Source: CAZIHO01 sp964538875
GTDB taxonomy: Bacteria > Pseudomonadota > Gammaproteobacteria > Chromatiales > Chromatiaceae
Direction: 5' to 3'
Length of the DNA stretch: 21,550 bases
Assembly (NCBI GenBank): GCA_964538875.1
Contig: CAZIHO010000056.1
Span: 1 to 21,550 of the forward strand
Shown here: positions 1 through 7,991 of the stretch, in pieces
Layout of the letters: each line of letters starts with the position of its first letter
Numbering within the stretch: position 1 is the first letter of the stretch
Position numbers and translations under genes: made by a program
Notes under the pieces: model-generated
The model's database searches: none
The model's input: only the letters and a program-made list of their open reading frames with translations
Told to the model about the DNA's origin: nothing

Positions 1-428
1 CCGGCATGGGTGGTATGGGCGGCATGTCCGGCATGGGTGGTATGGGCGGCATGTCTGGAATGTCCGGCATGGGCGGCATGGGCGGCATGTCCGGCATGGG
101 TGGCATGGGCGGAATGTCCGGCATGGGTGGCATGTCCGGCATGTCTGGTATGGCCGGAATGGCCGGTTATTTCCGTATTACCCCGGATGGCCAGATGTAC
201 TTCTATCCTGCTTCAGGCATGAGCGGAATGTCCGGCATGGGTGGAATGTCCGGTATGGGCGGAATGTCCGGCATGGGTGGAATGTCCGGTATGGGCGGAA
301 TGTCCGGCATGGGTGGAATGTCCGGCATGGGTGGAATGTCCGGCATGGGTGGAATGTCCGGTATGGGCGGAATGTCCGGTATGGGCGGAATGTCCGGCAT
401 GTCCGGCTGGCAGCCCCCCCAGAATTGA
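1..428 (+). CDS. Met/Gly-repeat protein, 5' partial
   Basis: The reading frame is open to the left edge, and the first bases (ccggc before the ATG at 6) already read as the end of a Ser-Gly-Met unit, so the true start lies outside the window. About 140 residues are visible. They consist almost entirely of Met-Gly-Gly and Met-Ser-Gly units in two blocks, separated by one non-repetitive segment near residues 54-70 that contains FRITPDGQMYFYP. The protein ends WQPPQN. Met-Gly repeats are known from the GroEL tail, and Met-rich repeats can bind Cu(I), but no function is assigned here. It directly precedes the cytochrome/molybdoenzyme operon in the same direction, with a terminator between. The repeat-encoded composition is real coding sequence: the repeats keep frame and vary mostly at third codon positions. 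Confidence 0.75.
   Translation, partial: GMGGMGGMSGMGGMGGMSGMSGMGGMGGMSGMGGMGGMSGMGGMSGMSGMAGMAGYFRITPDGQMYFYPASGMSGMSGMGGMSGMGGMSGMGGMSGMGGMSGMGGMSGMGGMSGMGGMSGMGGMSGMGGMSGMSGWQPPQN
228..389 (+). repeat. nine tandem 18-bp units encoding MSGMGG
   Basis: ATG-TCC-GG starts recur every 18 nt at 228, 246, 264, 282, 300, 318, 336, 354 and 372. Two synonymous unit types occur. Type A uses GGC before the second ATG and GGT after it; type B uses GGT before and GGC after. The order is A B A B A A A B B, which suggests growth by duplication of single units and pairs. A looser block of 9- and 18-bp related units covers about 6-160. Confidence 0.9.
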
Positions 429-467
429 TCTAAGTTCCCCGAGGCTTAAAGGGGCCGAGGATTATCC

Positions 468-490
468 AAGCACATGGATGTGCTTTTTTT
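468..490 (+). terminator. intrinsic terminator between the Met/Gly gene and the cytochrome gene
   Basis: AAGCACAT (468-475), GG, then ATGTGCTT (478-485) form a perfect 8-bp inverted repeat; the innermost pairs would open to give a loop. The right arm runs into seven consecutive T residues at 484-490. The Shine-Dalgarno of the next gene begins at 498, so no promoter fits between the T-run and that gene. The hairpin may therefore act as a partial terminator or attenuator rather than a full stop. Confidence 0.85.
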
Positions 491-511
491 CGGTGCCAGA
501 GGAGACACCTC

Positions 512-1405
512 ATGCAGCGAGCGACGTTTTTACTCATGCCCCTTGGGGCGGTTGTTGGGTTGTTTTTGTGCGCCGGCGTGGGAGCGGCAGAAAAGGCGGC
601 GCCCGCGAAAGCGGCAGCGGATAAACCGCCGGTTGAAAAAGCCGTCCCAAATGGCAAGGTGGCGGACAAAACCGCCGGAGCCAAGATGGGTATAGAAGCC
701 TACGGCGATGCACAATGGAATCCAATCCATTTTAAGCCGGCGATTGAAACCGCTACGGATGCCCAGTGTCTTGAGTGCCACAAGGAAGTGCTGGATACCC
801 GGGTACGCAAGGAATCTCCAGCAGGTGTGAAGGCGGTGGACGCCTTGGCTTGGTACCAGACGTTAGATACCTATAAAGGCGACCAGGATACTTTCCACCG
901 GCGCCATCTAGTGACTGAATACGCTAAGCAAGTCATGGACTTGAAGTGTACCACCTGTCATCAGGGTAACGATCCGCGGGAGGAAACGGCCAACTCCAGT
1001 GCCACTGGCGACTCTAGCTTAACGCAACGCAAGCATGCGGATCCCAAGGTGTGCCTGATGTGTCATGGCAAGTATGCATCGGAGATCATGGGGACTCCGG
1101 GCGATTGGCGCGAGTTCGGCCATCTGTTCCAAAACAACTGTTTGCTTTGCCATGCGGGAATCCGTACCAACCGCCACCAAGTCAATTTCCTGAAAGCCGA
1201 CGCCATTGAGGCTCTCGGCAAGGACAACAACGACGTGTGCTTTGGCTGCCATGGGGGCCGTAGTTGGTATCGGATTAGCTTTCCATACCCGCGTAACGCC
1301 TGGCCGGGCATGGCCCCGCCGGTGCCTGATTGGGCCAAGGACCGTCCGACCAAATCGGAGGATCGGTTTTTGGTAGGGGCTGGGGCATCCAGCAAAACCA
1401 AGTAG
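512..1405 (+). CDS. secreted pentahaem c-type cytochrome
   Basis: The 297-residue protein starts with a Sec signal peptide (hydrophobic residues 6-24, probable cleavage after GVGA at about 26), then an Ala/Lys/Pro-rich linker to about residue 58. Five CxxCH haem-binding motifs follow: CLECH 86-90, CTTCH 146-150, CLMCH 181-185, CLLCH 210-214 and CFGCH 243-247. Additional histidines (73, 129, 132, 175, 204, 222) could be distal ligands. The start is set by AGAGGAG at 498-504, 7 nt before the ATG. It lies 29 nt upstream of the molybdoenzyme gene, so it is probably the periplasmic electron-transfer partner of that enzyme. There is no C-terminal membrane helix. The family was not identified more closely. 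Confidence 0.9.
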   Translation: MQRATFLLMPLGAVVGLFLCAGVGAAEKAAPAKAAADKPPVEKAVPNGKVADKTAGAKMGIEAYGDAQWNPIHFKPAIETATDAQCLECHKEVLDTRVRKESPAGVKAVDALAWYQTLDTYKGDQDTFHRRHLVTEYAKQVMDLKCTTCHQGNDPREETANSSATGDSSLTQRKHADPKVCLMCHGKYASEIMGTPGDWREFGHLFQNNCLLCHAGIRTNRHQVNFLKADAIEALGKDNNDVCFGCHGGRSWYRISFPYPRNAWPGMAPPVPDWAKDRPTKSEDRFLVGAGASSKTK

Positions 1406-1434
1406 CCATCCGGTACTCCGGGAGAGCCAAGAAG

Positions 1435-4017
1435 ATGACCAAGCAGCGAGACCTAAGTTTTCTGGACGGACGCCTAAATTTGTCCCGGCGGTCGTTCCTA
1501 CAGTCCACGGCCGCAGGTGCGGCCGTCCTGGGTACGGGAGGGCTGATACGCAGCCCAGACGCCCAAGCCTTTGCTTATGAACCCTATCCTAGGGACGATC
1601 AATTGGAGACCATGGTCACCAGTTGCGCCCATAACTGCGGCTCTCGGCACATGCTGGTGGCCCATAAGAAAGGCGATGTCATCGTCCGTTTGTCCACCGA
1701 TGATGGTCGCTATCAGCAGGGCGGCGAGTTCGGTAAGGACACTGAGGAAGAACCCCAGTTGCGGGCCTGTTTAAGGGGTCGCTCCTATCGGCAGCGTCTC
1801 TATTCGCCGGAGCGTCTTCTGTATCCCATGGGACGGGTCGGTAAGCGGGGCGAGGGCAAATTCAAGCGCCTGACTTGGGATGAGGCCCTGGATTATGTGG
1901 CCACCAAGATGATCGAGCTTAAGGAAAAGTATGGTCCTACCGCGTTGCTGGATCAGAGCTACGCCGGTGCATCCTACGGTGTGCTCCACAAGTCCGACCA
2001 GATCGAAGGCTTGTTGGGTCGTTTCCTCGGTATGTTCGGCTGCCGTACCAGTTCCTGGTCTGTGCCCTCGTATCAAGGGACCACCACCAGTTCCCGTTGG
2101 ACCTTTGGGACCATCGAGGACGGCAATGAGGATGACGCCTACGCCCATTCCAAGTTGATCATCATGTGGGGCTGGAATCCGGCCTACACCTTCCATGGCG
2201 GTAACACCTTCTATTACATGCGCCTCGCCAAGCAGCGGGGCTGCAAATTCGTGCTGGTGGATCCCCAGTACACGGACTCGGCGGCCACCTACGATGCTTG
2301 GTGGATTCCCATCAAGCCCAATACGGACGCCGCCATGATGGCGGGCATGGCGCATCACATCTTCGCGAATAATCTCCACGACCAGGCGTTCATCGACAAA
2401 TTCGTGCAGGGCATGGACGAGAAAACCATGCCAGCTTGGGCGGCCAATAGTCCCAATGGCCAGGAAAACTTCAAAGACTACATCCTGGGTAAGTACGACA
2501 ACGAGCCTAAAACCCCAGAATGGGCAGCGAAGATTTGCGGTGTGTCCGCCGAGGACATCAAGAAGTTGGCGGATATGTACGCCCGCACCAAGCCCGCTGC
2601 CCTGAAAGCTTCCTGGGCACCGGGCCGTAACGCCTACGGTGAGCAATACAATCGTATGGCTGCGGCCCTACAGGCCATGACCGGCAACATCGGCATCCTC
2701 GGCGGTTGCGCCGAGGGCGTAGGCAAGGCATGGCACCCGGAAGCGGTGGCCTATCCCTACGACCAATACGCCAACATTTGGTCCGCGTCCATCAAGTCCG
2801 ATCGTTGGGCCCATATCGTGCTCAATTATCCGAACGTGACCCGGGAAGAAGCGGGACTTTGGCCCCGTGCGGACAACATGGACGGCGTGATTCCCAACAT
2901 CAAGGGTATCTTCTGGCAAGGGTCTGACTGGTTCAACCAGCTCACCAATATCAACAAAGAAATCCAGGCGATGAATAAGCTGGAGTTAGTGGTGTGCATG
3001 GATTCCACCATCACCCCCTCCGGTTTGTACGCAGATGTGTTGCTGCCGGTATCGACCCACTTTGAACGGCACGACGTGGCGCTACCCTGGTATAAGGGCC
3101 ATTACTACATTCACCGGCCCAAAGTCATCGAGCCCATGGGTGAGTCCCGCACCGACTTCCAGATCTTCACCGAACTGGCCTATCGGATTGGGCAAAAAAC
3201 CGGCATGGGGGATGTATTTGCCAGAACCTATAATCCTAAAGCGACCCGAGACTATTGGAACAATGCCGATCCGGTAGACGAGGCCTACTTGCGGGAATGG
3301 TGGGATACCAAGGTGATGCACCACCAGCACGTAGATATGTCCTGGGAAGATTTCAAGAAGCATGGGGTGTACAAGTTCAAGCTGGATAAGCCCCACGTCG
3401 GTTTCCGGGCCCAAATCGAGGAAGGGAAGCCATTCCAGACACCGTCTGGGAAGATCGAAATTCTCTGTCAGGAACTGGCTCAGATCAGTGACTGGACCAA
3501 GACCCGGTATGGCTATCACATTCCTTCGATCCCGAAATGGATCGAGCCTTGGGAATCCTTGAACAGCCCCAAGACCAAACAATTCCCGTTCCATTTGATT
3601 TCGCCCCATCCGCGTTGGAGAACCCACTCCATATTCAACAACTGCGCCTGGTTGCGGGAAACTTATGAGCAGGAGGTCACCATCAACGCCAGTGATGCAC
3701 GGAAACTCGGCATCAAGACGGGCGATACGGTGGAACTTTGGAATGAGCGGGGTAAGGTCGTGGTTCCGGCTTACGTCACGGAGCGTTGCATGCCCGGCGT
3801 ATTGGTGCTCCATGAGGGGGCCTGGTTGGATCTGGATGAGAATGGGGTGGACCGATCTGGGAATCCAGACATGTTGACCCTGGACGATCCCAGCCCAGCG
3901 GGTTCCTTTGCCTATAACACGGTGTTGTGCGACTTGAAGAAATCGGAACTCAAACACCGCCCCGGTTGGGATCGACTGGCTACGGCCCGTTCCCATGTGT
4001 TCCGGCGTGACCTCTAA
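1435..4017 (+). CDS. DmsA-like molybdopterin oxidoreductase catalytic subunit, Tat-exported
   Basis: This is an 860-residue protein of the DMSO reductase superfamily, with bis-MGD and an FS0 iron-sulfur cluster expected. A Tat signal (SRRSFLQ at 17-23, then a hydrophobic Ala-rich stretch) sends it folded to the periplasm. The N-terminal cluster motif is Cys64-x3-Cys68-x3-His72-x39-Cys112; the last lies in RACLRGRSYRQRLYSPERL, very like DmsA. Ser212 in VPSYQG falls where DmsA carries its Mo-ligand serine. The dinucleotide-binding domain near the C-terminus begins at about residue 720 (SPHPRWRTHS). The ATG at 1435 was chosen over the longer frame from 1330 because GGGAGAG at 1420-1426 precedes it, the Tat motif then lies near the N-terminus, and it does not overlap the cytochrome gene. 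His72 in place of cysteine is unusual. Substrate is unknown; DMSO, other S- or N-oxides, or an oxyanion are possible. Confidence 0.92.
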   Translation: MTKQRDLSFLDGRLNLSRRSFLQSTAAGAAVLGTGGLIRSPDAQAFAYEPYPRDDQLETMVTSCAHNCGSRHMLVAHKKGDVIVRLSTDDGRYQQGGEFGKDTEEEPQLRACLRGRSYRQRLYSPERLLYPMGRVGKRGEGKFKRLTWDEALDYVATKMIELKEKYGPTALLDQSYAGASYGVLHKSDQIEGLLGRFLGMFGCRTSSWSVPSYQGTTTSSRWTFGTIEDGNEDDAYAHSKLIIMWGWNPAYTFHGGNTFYYMRLAKQRGCKFVLVDPQYTDSAATYDAWWIPIKPNTDAAMMAGMAHHIFANNLHDQAFIDKFVQGMDEKTMPAWAANSPNGQENFKDYILGKYDNEPKTPEWAAKICGVSAEDIKKLADMYARTKPAALKASWAPGRNAYGEQYNRMAAALQAMTGNIGILGGCAEGVGKAWHPEAVAYPYDQYANIWSASIKSDRWAHIVLNYPNVTREEAGLWPRADNMDGVIPNIKGIFWQGSDWFNQLTNINKEIQAMNKLELVVCMDSTITPSGLYADVLLPVSTHFERHDVALPWYKGHYYIHRPKVIEPMGESRTDFQIFTELAYRIGQKTGMGDVFARTYNPKATRDYWNNADPVDEAYLREWWDTKVMHHQHVDMSWEDFKKHGVYKFKLDKPHVGFRAQIEEGKPFQTPSGKIEILCQELAQISDWTKTRYGYHIPSIPKWIEPWESLNSPKTKQFPFHLISPHPRWRTHSIFNNCAWLRETYEQEVTINASDARKLGIKTGDTVELWNERGKVVVPAYVTERCMPGVLVLHEGAWLDLDENGVDRSGNPDMLTLDDPSPAGSFAYNTVLCDLKKSELKHRPGWDRLATARSHVFRRDL

Positions 4018-4037
4018 TCGGCGCGGAGGATCGATCG

Positions 4038-4700
4038 ATGGCTGAGACGAAAGACAACACCCAGGTGAAGGCCGCGATTCAACGTCGCAAGAAAGAGGTT
4101 TACACCCCGGTCAAGCCTGAGATGCAGTTGGGGTTCGTCCACAATAACGTGGACTGCATCGGCTGCCGGGCGTGCGAAATTGCCTGCAAGGATAAGAATG
4201 GACTCCCACCGGGTCCCCGTTTCCGTCGCGTCCAATACGTGGAAGGCGGAACTTACCCGGATGTGTATGCCTATAAGGTCAACGTTTCCTGCAACCATTG
4301 CGCGGAACCGGCCTGTTTGCCTACCTGTCCCACCGGCGCCATATTCAAGCGCAAGAAGGACGGTATCGTGGATATCGATTCCACTCTGTGCATTGGCTGC
4401 CGGCGTTGCGAAGCGGCGTGTCCCTACGGTGCTCCTCAGTTCATTCCAGAACTGAACATCGTGTCCAAATGCAATATGTGCGTGGATGAGATCGAAGCGG
4501 GTCGCAAGCCTTACTGTGTGATGGCCTGTATGATGAGGGTTCTGGACATCGGTCCCATCGACCAGCTGCGGGAAAACAAGCACCCCACCAAGGCGATTGG
4601 CCCCAACGAACAACCGGTACAGGCAGTGAAAAACTTTGCCAATCCCGAGTTGACCAACCCGTCCATCGTTTTTGTTCCCCACAGCAAAGGGAAGGTGTAA
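4038..4700 (+). CDS. DmsB-like electron-transfer subunit with four [4Fe-4S] clusters
   Basis: The 220-residue ferredoxin-type protein is close in length to DmsB/PsrB/NrfC-type beta subunits. Sixteen cysteines fall in four groups: 40/43/46/50, 85/88/93/97, 118/121/124/128 and 145/148/160/164. This is the spacing expected for four cubane clusters relaying electrons to the Mo subunit. It lacks its own signal peptide and would be exported with the Tat-tagged catalytic subunit. GGAGG at 4025-4029 precedes the ATG by 8 nt. It lies 20 nt after the catalytic gene. No DmsC-like or NrfD-like membrane subunit follows, so how the complex meets the quinone pool is open. Confidence 0.93.
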   Translation: MAETKDNTQVKAAIQRRKKEVYTPVKPEMQLGFVHNNVDCIGCRACEIACKDKNGLPPGPRFRRVQYVEGGTYPDVYAYKVNVSCNHCAEPACLPTCPTGAIFKRKKDGIVDIDSTLCIGCRRCEAACPYGAPQFIPELNIVSKCNMCVDEIEAGRKPYCVMACMMRVLDIGPIDQLRENKHPTKAIGPNEQPVQAVKNFANPELTNPSIVFVPHSKGKV

Positions 4701-4704
4701 CAGC

Positions 4705-5478
4705 ATGCAATCCTCGGCGACCGAAAACCCCTCTGAAAGCAGCACGTTGGACCGTTTTCGGGCGGAGGTCGCCGAGGACTTATCGATTTTGGCCATGCTC
4801 CAGGAACGGGAGCTGAATCGGGAGCAGATTCTGTCCTTATGGGAAAACGGCTACTCGGATTTCCTTGGCCTGCGGTTGAGCAAGCCGGCCGGGCAGGATG
4901 CCCTCGGTCTGTTCTTCCATGGTCTGACCGACATTCCCGCCTCCTTGGACCAATCGGCCCTGGATCTGCTGGCGGCGGAATATGCGGATATTTATCTTAA
5001 CCATGGATTGGGCGCATCGCCATGCGAGTCTCCCTGGGTGGATGAAGAAAACCTCGCCATGCAGGAGTCTATGTTTCAAGTTCGGGCCGCCTATCAACGC
5101 CATGGGCTGGCAGTGCCGGATTGGCGTATCCGGGCCGATGACCATTTGGTTTATCAGTTGCAATTTCTGAGTAGCCTCATTGGTGGAGACGGTGGCGAAG
5201 AGGCTCTGAAGGAGGCGGCCTATTTCATGGACGAACACTGCCTGCGTTGGATCGACCAATTTGCGGAGCGGGTGGCAACCCGCTGTGGCTCCCGCTTCTA
5301 CGCCGGGTTGGCGCGGGTCACCGCCGCCTATCTGGACGAGGTGCGGGATCTGTTAGAAAGGATTTTAGAATTGCCTCGTCTGACCGCCGAGGAAATAGCA
5401 GCGCGACAACCTAAAGCCGTGACTTCCCAAGTCTTACCCATGCCCAGTTTCGTGCCGGGTTCCGCGCCTACTTGGTGA
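4705..5478 (+). CDS. TorD/DmsD-family molybdoenzyme maturation chaperone
   Basis: This 257-residue, mostly helical protein has the two family signatures. One is an acidic/aromatic segment with Pro around residues 91-116 (AEYADIYLNHG, then SPCESPW); the other is the ADDHLVYQLQFLSSL segment at about 144-158. Such chaperones bind the Tat signal and the apo-catalytic subunit in the cytoplasm until the Mo cofactor is inserted. The ATG at 4705 was preferred to the in-frame ATG at 4672 because AAGGGAAGG at 4687-4695 sits 9 nt before it and it does not overlap the DmsB-like gene. Its partner is almost certainly the DmsA-like protein two genes upstream. Confidence 0.9.
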   Translation: MQSSATENPSESSTLDRFRAEVAEDLSILAMLQERELNREQILSLWENGYSDFLGLRLSKPAGQDALGLFFHGLTDIPASLDQSALDLLAAEYADIYLNHGLGASPCESPWVDEENLAMQESMFQVRAAYQRHGLAVPDWRIRADDHLVYQLQFLSSLIGGDGGEEALKEAAYFMDEHCLRWIDQFAERVATRCGSRFYAGLARVTAAYLDEVRDLLERILELPRLTAEEIAARQPKAVTSQVLPMPSFVPGSAPTW

Positions 5479-6533
5479 GGGATCCCGTGGCCGCCGGTGT
5501 TAGCGGAGAACTGGCGCTTCCCGAGATTTTTGCCGAGCGTTGCGTTCATTCCCAGTTGGAGCAGGCTACTTGCCGCGCCTGCGTTGACGCCTGTCCCCGG
5601 GACGCCTGGGTGATGGACGATAGCCAATTGGGGATAGATGCTTCCCGATGTGACGGTTGCGACCTCTGTGCCGCCGCTTGTCCCCAGGAAGCGGTGCTGC
5701 TCCGGCTGCGCCCGCTGGTCATTCCAGGAACTGGGCAAGCCTTTGCCCGTTGTGACCGGACCCAGGCCGGGGAGGGCACGGACAGTTTGGTGCCCTGTCT
5801 GCACGCTTTGGGCATGGCGGAATTGGTGCGCCTACACCAATCCGGCGTGAGGGAATTGCTGGTGTGTCGAAGGGATTGCGAGACCTGTCCCCGAGGCAGG
5901 GGAACGCGCCTGATTGACCGGCTAGCGCGACTAAATCAGACGCTGGCGTCGCGTCGATTAAGCACGCTGGGGTATCGAGAATTGGCGGAGGAGGCCTGGC
6001 CCCGCGTTCTGGTACAGGCACGGGCCGCTGCCAATGACCAGGTGCAGGGACGTAGGGATTTCTTTCGCGGTGCTTGGCGGGCGCTCAGCGCGCCGGTGCG
6101 GACTCTGGTTGAGGATGAAGAAGCCCCATTTCAACCCTGGGCCAGCCGCTTGCCCAAGGTTTCCCCCGCCGATCTGTATCCGTTCGTGCCCAGGATTGAT
6201 CCAAGTCGCTGCACTGGCTGTAATGCCTGCGTGCAAATTTGTCCCCATTTGGCGCTGGATTGGCAGCGGGACGGGGACCAACTGCTCGCCTATCGAATCA
6301 CACCGGAACTCTGCACTGGCTGCGGCCTGTGCCTGGATATTTGCGAATCCAACGCACTGAGTCTGGCCCGTTGGCAACGGCTGTTGGTGGATCGTTTGCC
6401 CCTGCGGACCAACCGTTGCCGGGGCTGCGGCGCGAGCTATAGTCATCCCGAAGGACAGAGGGGCGCGGAGGAGCTATGCCGAATCTGCGCCCAAACTGGG
6501 CATCACAAACGCCTGTTTCAAGTGCTGGACTGA
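5475..6533 (+). CDS. polyferredoxin with NapF-like C-terminal half
   Basis: This is a 352-residue cytoplasmic-looking iron-sulfur protein. The N-terminal module has Cys23/33/36/40 and 59/62/65/69, two [4Fe-4S] sites. The middle (93-138) has further cysteines ending CRRDCETC. Then RRDFFRG (193-199), like the opening of NapF, leads into a second ferredoxin module with Cys246/249/252/256 and 280/283/286/290. The C-terminus has a CxxC pair of pairs (315/318, 335/338) that looks like a zinc or rubredoxin-type knuckle. The GTG at 5475 overlaps the chaperone stop (GTGA). The GTG at 5487, with GAGGG at 5477-5481, is an alternative start, as is the TTG at 5472. Operon position suggests a role in cluster assembly, maturation or electron supply for the molybdoenzyme. 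This is inference. Confidence 0.85.
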   Translation: MRDPVAAGVSGELALPEIFAERCVHSQLEQATCRACVDACPRDAWVMDDSQLGIDASRCDGCDLCAAACPQEAVLLRLRPLVIPGTGQAFARCDRTQAGEGTDSLVPCLHALGMAELVRLHQSGVRELLVCRRDCETCPRGRGTRLIDRLARLNQTLASRRLSTLGYRELAEEAWPRVLVQARAAANDQVQGRRDFFRGAWRALSAPVRTLVEDEEAPFQPWASRLPKVSPADLYPFVPRIDPSRCTGCNACVQICPHLALDWQRDGDQLLAYRITPELCTGCGLCLDICESNALSLARWQRLLVDRLPLRTNRCRGCGASYSHPEGQRGAEELCRICAQTGHHKRLFQVLD

Positions 6534-6537
6534 GCTG

Positions 6538-6552
6538 GCGGGCCGGCCCCGC
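6538..6552. other. GC hairpin between convergent genes
   Basis: GCGGG and CCCGC flank a CCGGC loop directly after the polyferredoxin stop and before the dgt stop on the other strand. There is no T-run on either side, so it is only a weak candidate for a shared transcript end. Confidence 0.3.
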
Positions 6553-6556
6553 GCCC

Positions 6557-7921
6557 TCATCCGCCCGGCAAGGATATTCCGGTCACTTTCTTGTAGAGGG
6601 AAACGGCGTAGGAATCCGTCATGCCAGAAACGAAATCCGTGAGTCGTAGCAGGCGCAGATAGGCATTTTGGGAAGGAATGCGTTGCGGGCCGATGAATTG
6701 AGCCGGGATGAGCAAACTGGTCATGCGGCTCTTGGGCGTGGCCCGGTCACCCCGCTCTGCGATGTCATCCAAAATTCGGATAAAGCGTTCCAGTAATTCG
6801 GCGATAACCTCGAATCCCGCAGTTTCGATTTCCACCACTTCCGGAACCGAATAGACCCGTTCCCGGGCGACTTCCACCAAACGGTCGAACTCGGCCCGTT
6901 GGGGGATCTGACTCAGCAGGGGTTGGTCGAAACGTCCGGCCAGGATGTCCGCCTCGTGGTCCAGGAAGCAAGCGCGACTCTGCTGGATCCCCTCGTTGAT
7001 GGCTTTGGCGCGCAGAAATTCAATTTTTTCCCGGACTCCCTCGATGCGCCCTAGGCGGGCCAATTGGCGTTCCTTATCCCCTAAGATCGGCTGGAACAGA
7101 TCCATGGCGTCCTGGAAACTCAGATGTCCAAGCCGAAAGCCGTCTTCGATGTCGATGACCCGGTAACAAATATCGTCCGCCGCCTCCACCAAGAAGGCCA
7201 GCGGATGCCGGTGCCACACCGCCCGCAAGGGGTCCCGGCGCAGCAGTCCCACGGTGGCCGCCACCTCCTCGAATAATTCCCGGTCATCGGCGAAAAAGCC
7301 GTGCTTTTTGGTGCTGATGCCATTGCCCGCCGCACCCCCCAACCAAGACTCCCGGGGATATTTGGTGAAGGCCGCCAGCGTGGCGCAGGTCAATTGCAGT
7401 CCGCCCCGGTTATCCCGGCTTTGCAGCCGGGAGACGATGCGAAAGCCCTGGGCATTGCCTTCAAAATTTAGAAAGTCCTCCCGTTGGCTGCCCCTTAACA
7501 CCTCGACCCGGCGCTGGCCATAATCGGCGTGGGCCGCCCAGTGGCGTATGGCGTCTTCTCCTGAGTGGCTGAAGGGCGGATTGCCGATGTCATGGGCCAG
7601 GCACGCGGCGGCGCAGATATCGCCAAAATCCGACGCCAGATAATCGGGCAGCCGGTGGCGGGTAATGATTTGCTCTCCCACCAGGGTGCCCAGCGACCGG
7701 CCAACGCTGGAGGTTTCCAGGCTGTGGGTCAGACGGGTACGTACATAGTCGATTTTGGACAGGGGGAATATTTGGGTTTTGTCCTGCATGCGCCGGAACG
7801 CGGAACAGAACACGATGCGATCATAGTCCCGCTGGAAATCGGTGCGGGACGCGGATCGGGATGGGGGATCCTCGGCTCCCAGGCGTACCCGGGACAGGAG
7901 TTGGGGCCACTGCATGGACAT
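6557..7921 (-). CDS. dgt: deoxyguanosinetriphosphate triphosphohydrolase-like HD protein
   Basis: The product hydrolyses dNTPs (typically dGTP) to deoxynucleoside and triphosphate. The 454-residue protein opens MSMQWPQLLSRVRLG, then RIVFCSAFRRMQDKTQ, as in bacterial dGTPase-like enzymes. The HD metal site is visible as RTRLTHSLE (about 61-69) and ACLAHDIGNPPFSHSGE (about 106-122). The frame is open up to 8026. Starts at 7948 (AGGAGG lies only 3 nt before it), 7921 and 7915 are possible; 7921 fits the usual N-terminus best. The gene follows the SRAP gene on the same strand, and they may be co-transcribed. Confidence 0.93.
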   Translation of the reverse strand: MSMQWPQLLSRVRLGAEDPPSRSASRTDFQRDYDRIVFCSAFRRMQDKTQIFPLSKIDYVRTRLTHSLETSSVGRSLGTLVGEQIITRHRLPDYLASDFGDICAAACLAHDIGNPPFSHSGEDAIRHWAAHADYGQRRVEVLRGSQREDFLNFEGNAQGFRIVSRLQSRDNRGGLQLTCATLAAFTKYPRESWLGGAAGNGISTKKHGFFADDRELFEEVAATVGLLRRDPLRAVWHRHPLAFLVEAADDICYRVIDIEDGFRLGHLSFQDAMDLFQPILGDKERQLARLGRIEGVREKIEFLRAKAINEGIQQSRACFLDHEADILAGRFDQPLLSQIPQRAEFDRLVEVARERVYSVPEVVEIETAGFEVIAELLERFIRILDDIAERGDRATPKSRMTSLLIPAQFIGPQRIPSQNAYLRLLRLTDFVSGMTDSYAVSLYKKVTGISLPGG

Positions 7922-7991
7922 GGAACGACCTATTGAGTTGGCCTGCATCGCCCTCCTGGTTTGGGCGGGCGACGCCGGGGCCGGTTTCGGC

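Noticed and set aside
203..400. Minus-strand frame encoding MPDIPP repeats
   Set aside because: It is the complement of the Met/Gly coding repeats and has no independent support.
6..400. CRISPR-like periodic repeat
   Set aside because: The 18-bp units are contiguous, without unique spacers, and keep a coding frame; this is a protein repeat.
3082..3996. 304-codon minus-strand frame inside the DmsA-like gene, and a similar 291-codon one at 1771-2646
   Set aside because: Both are antisense shadows of a well-supported gene; no ribosome binding site or known motif.
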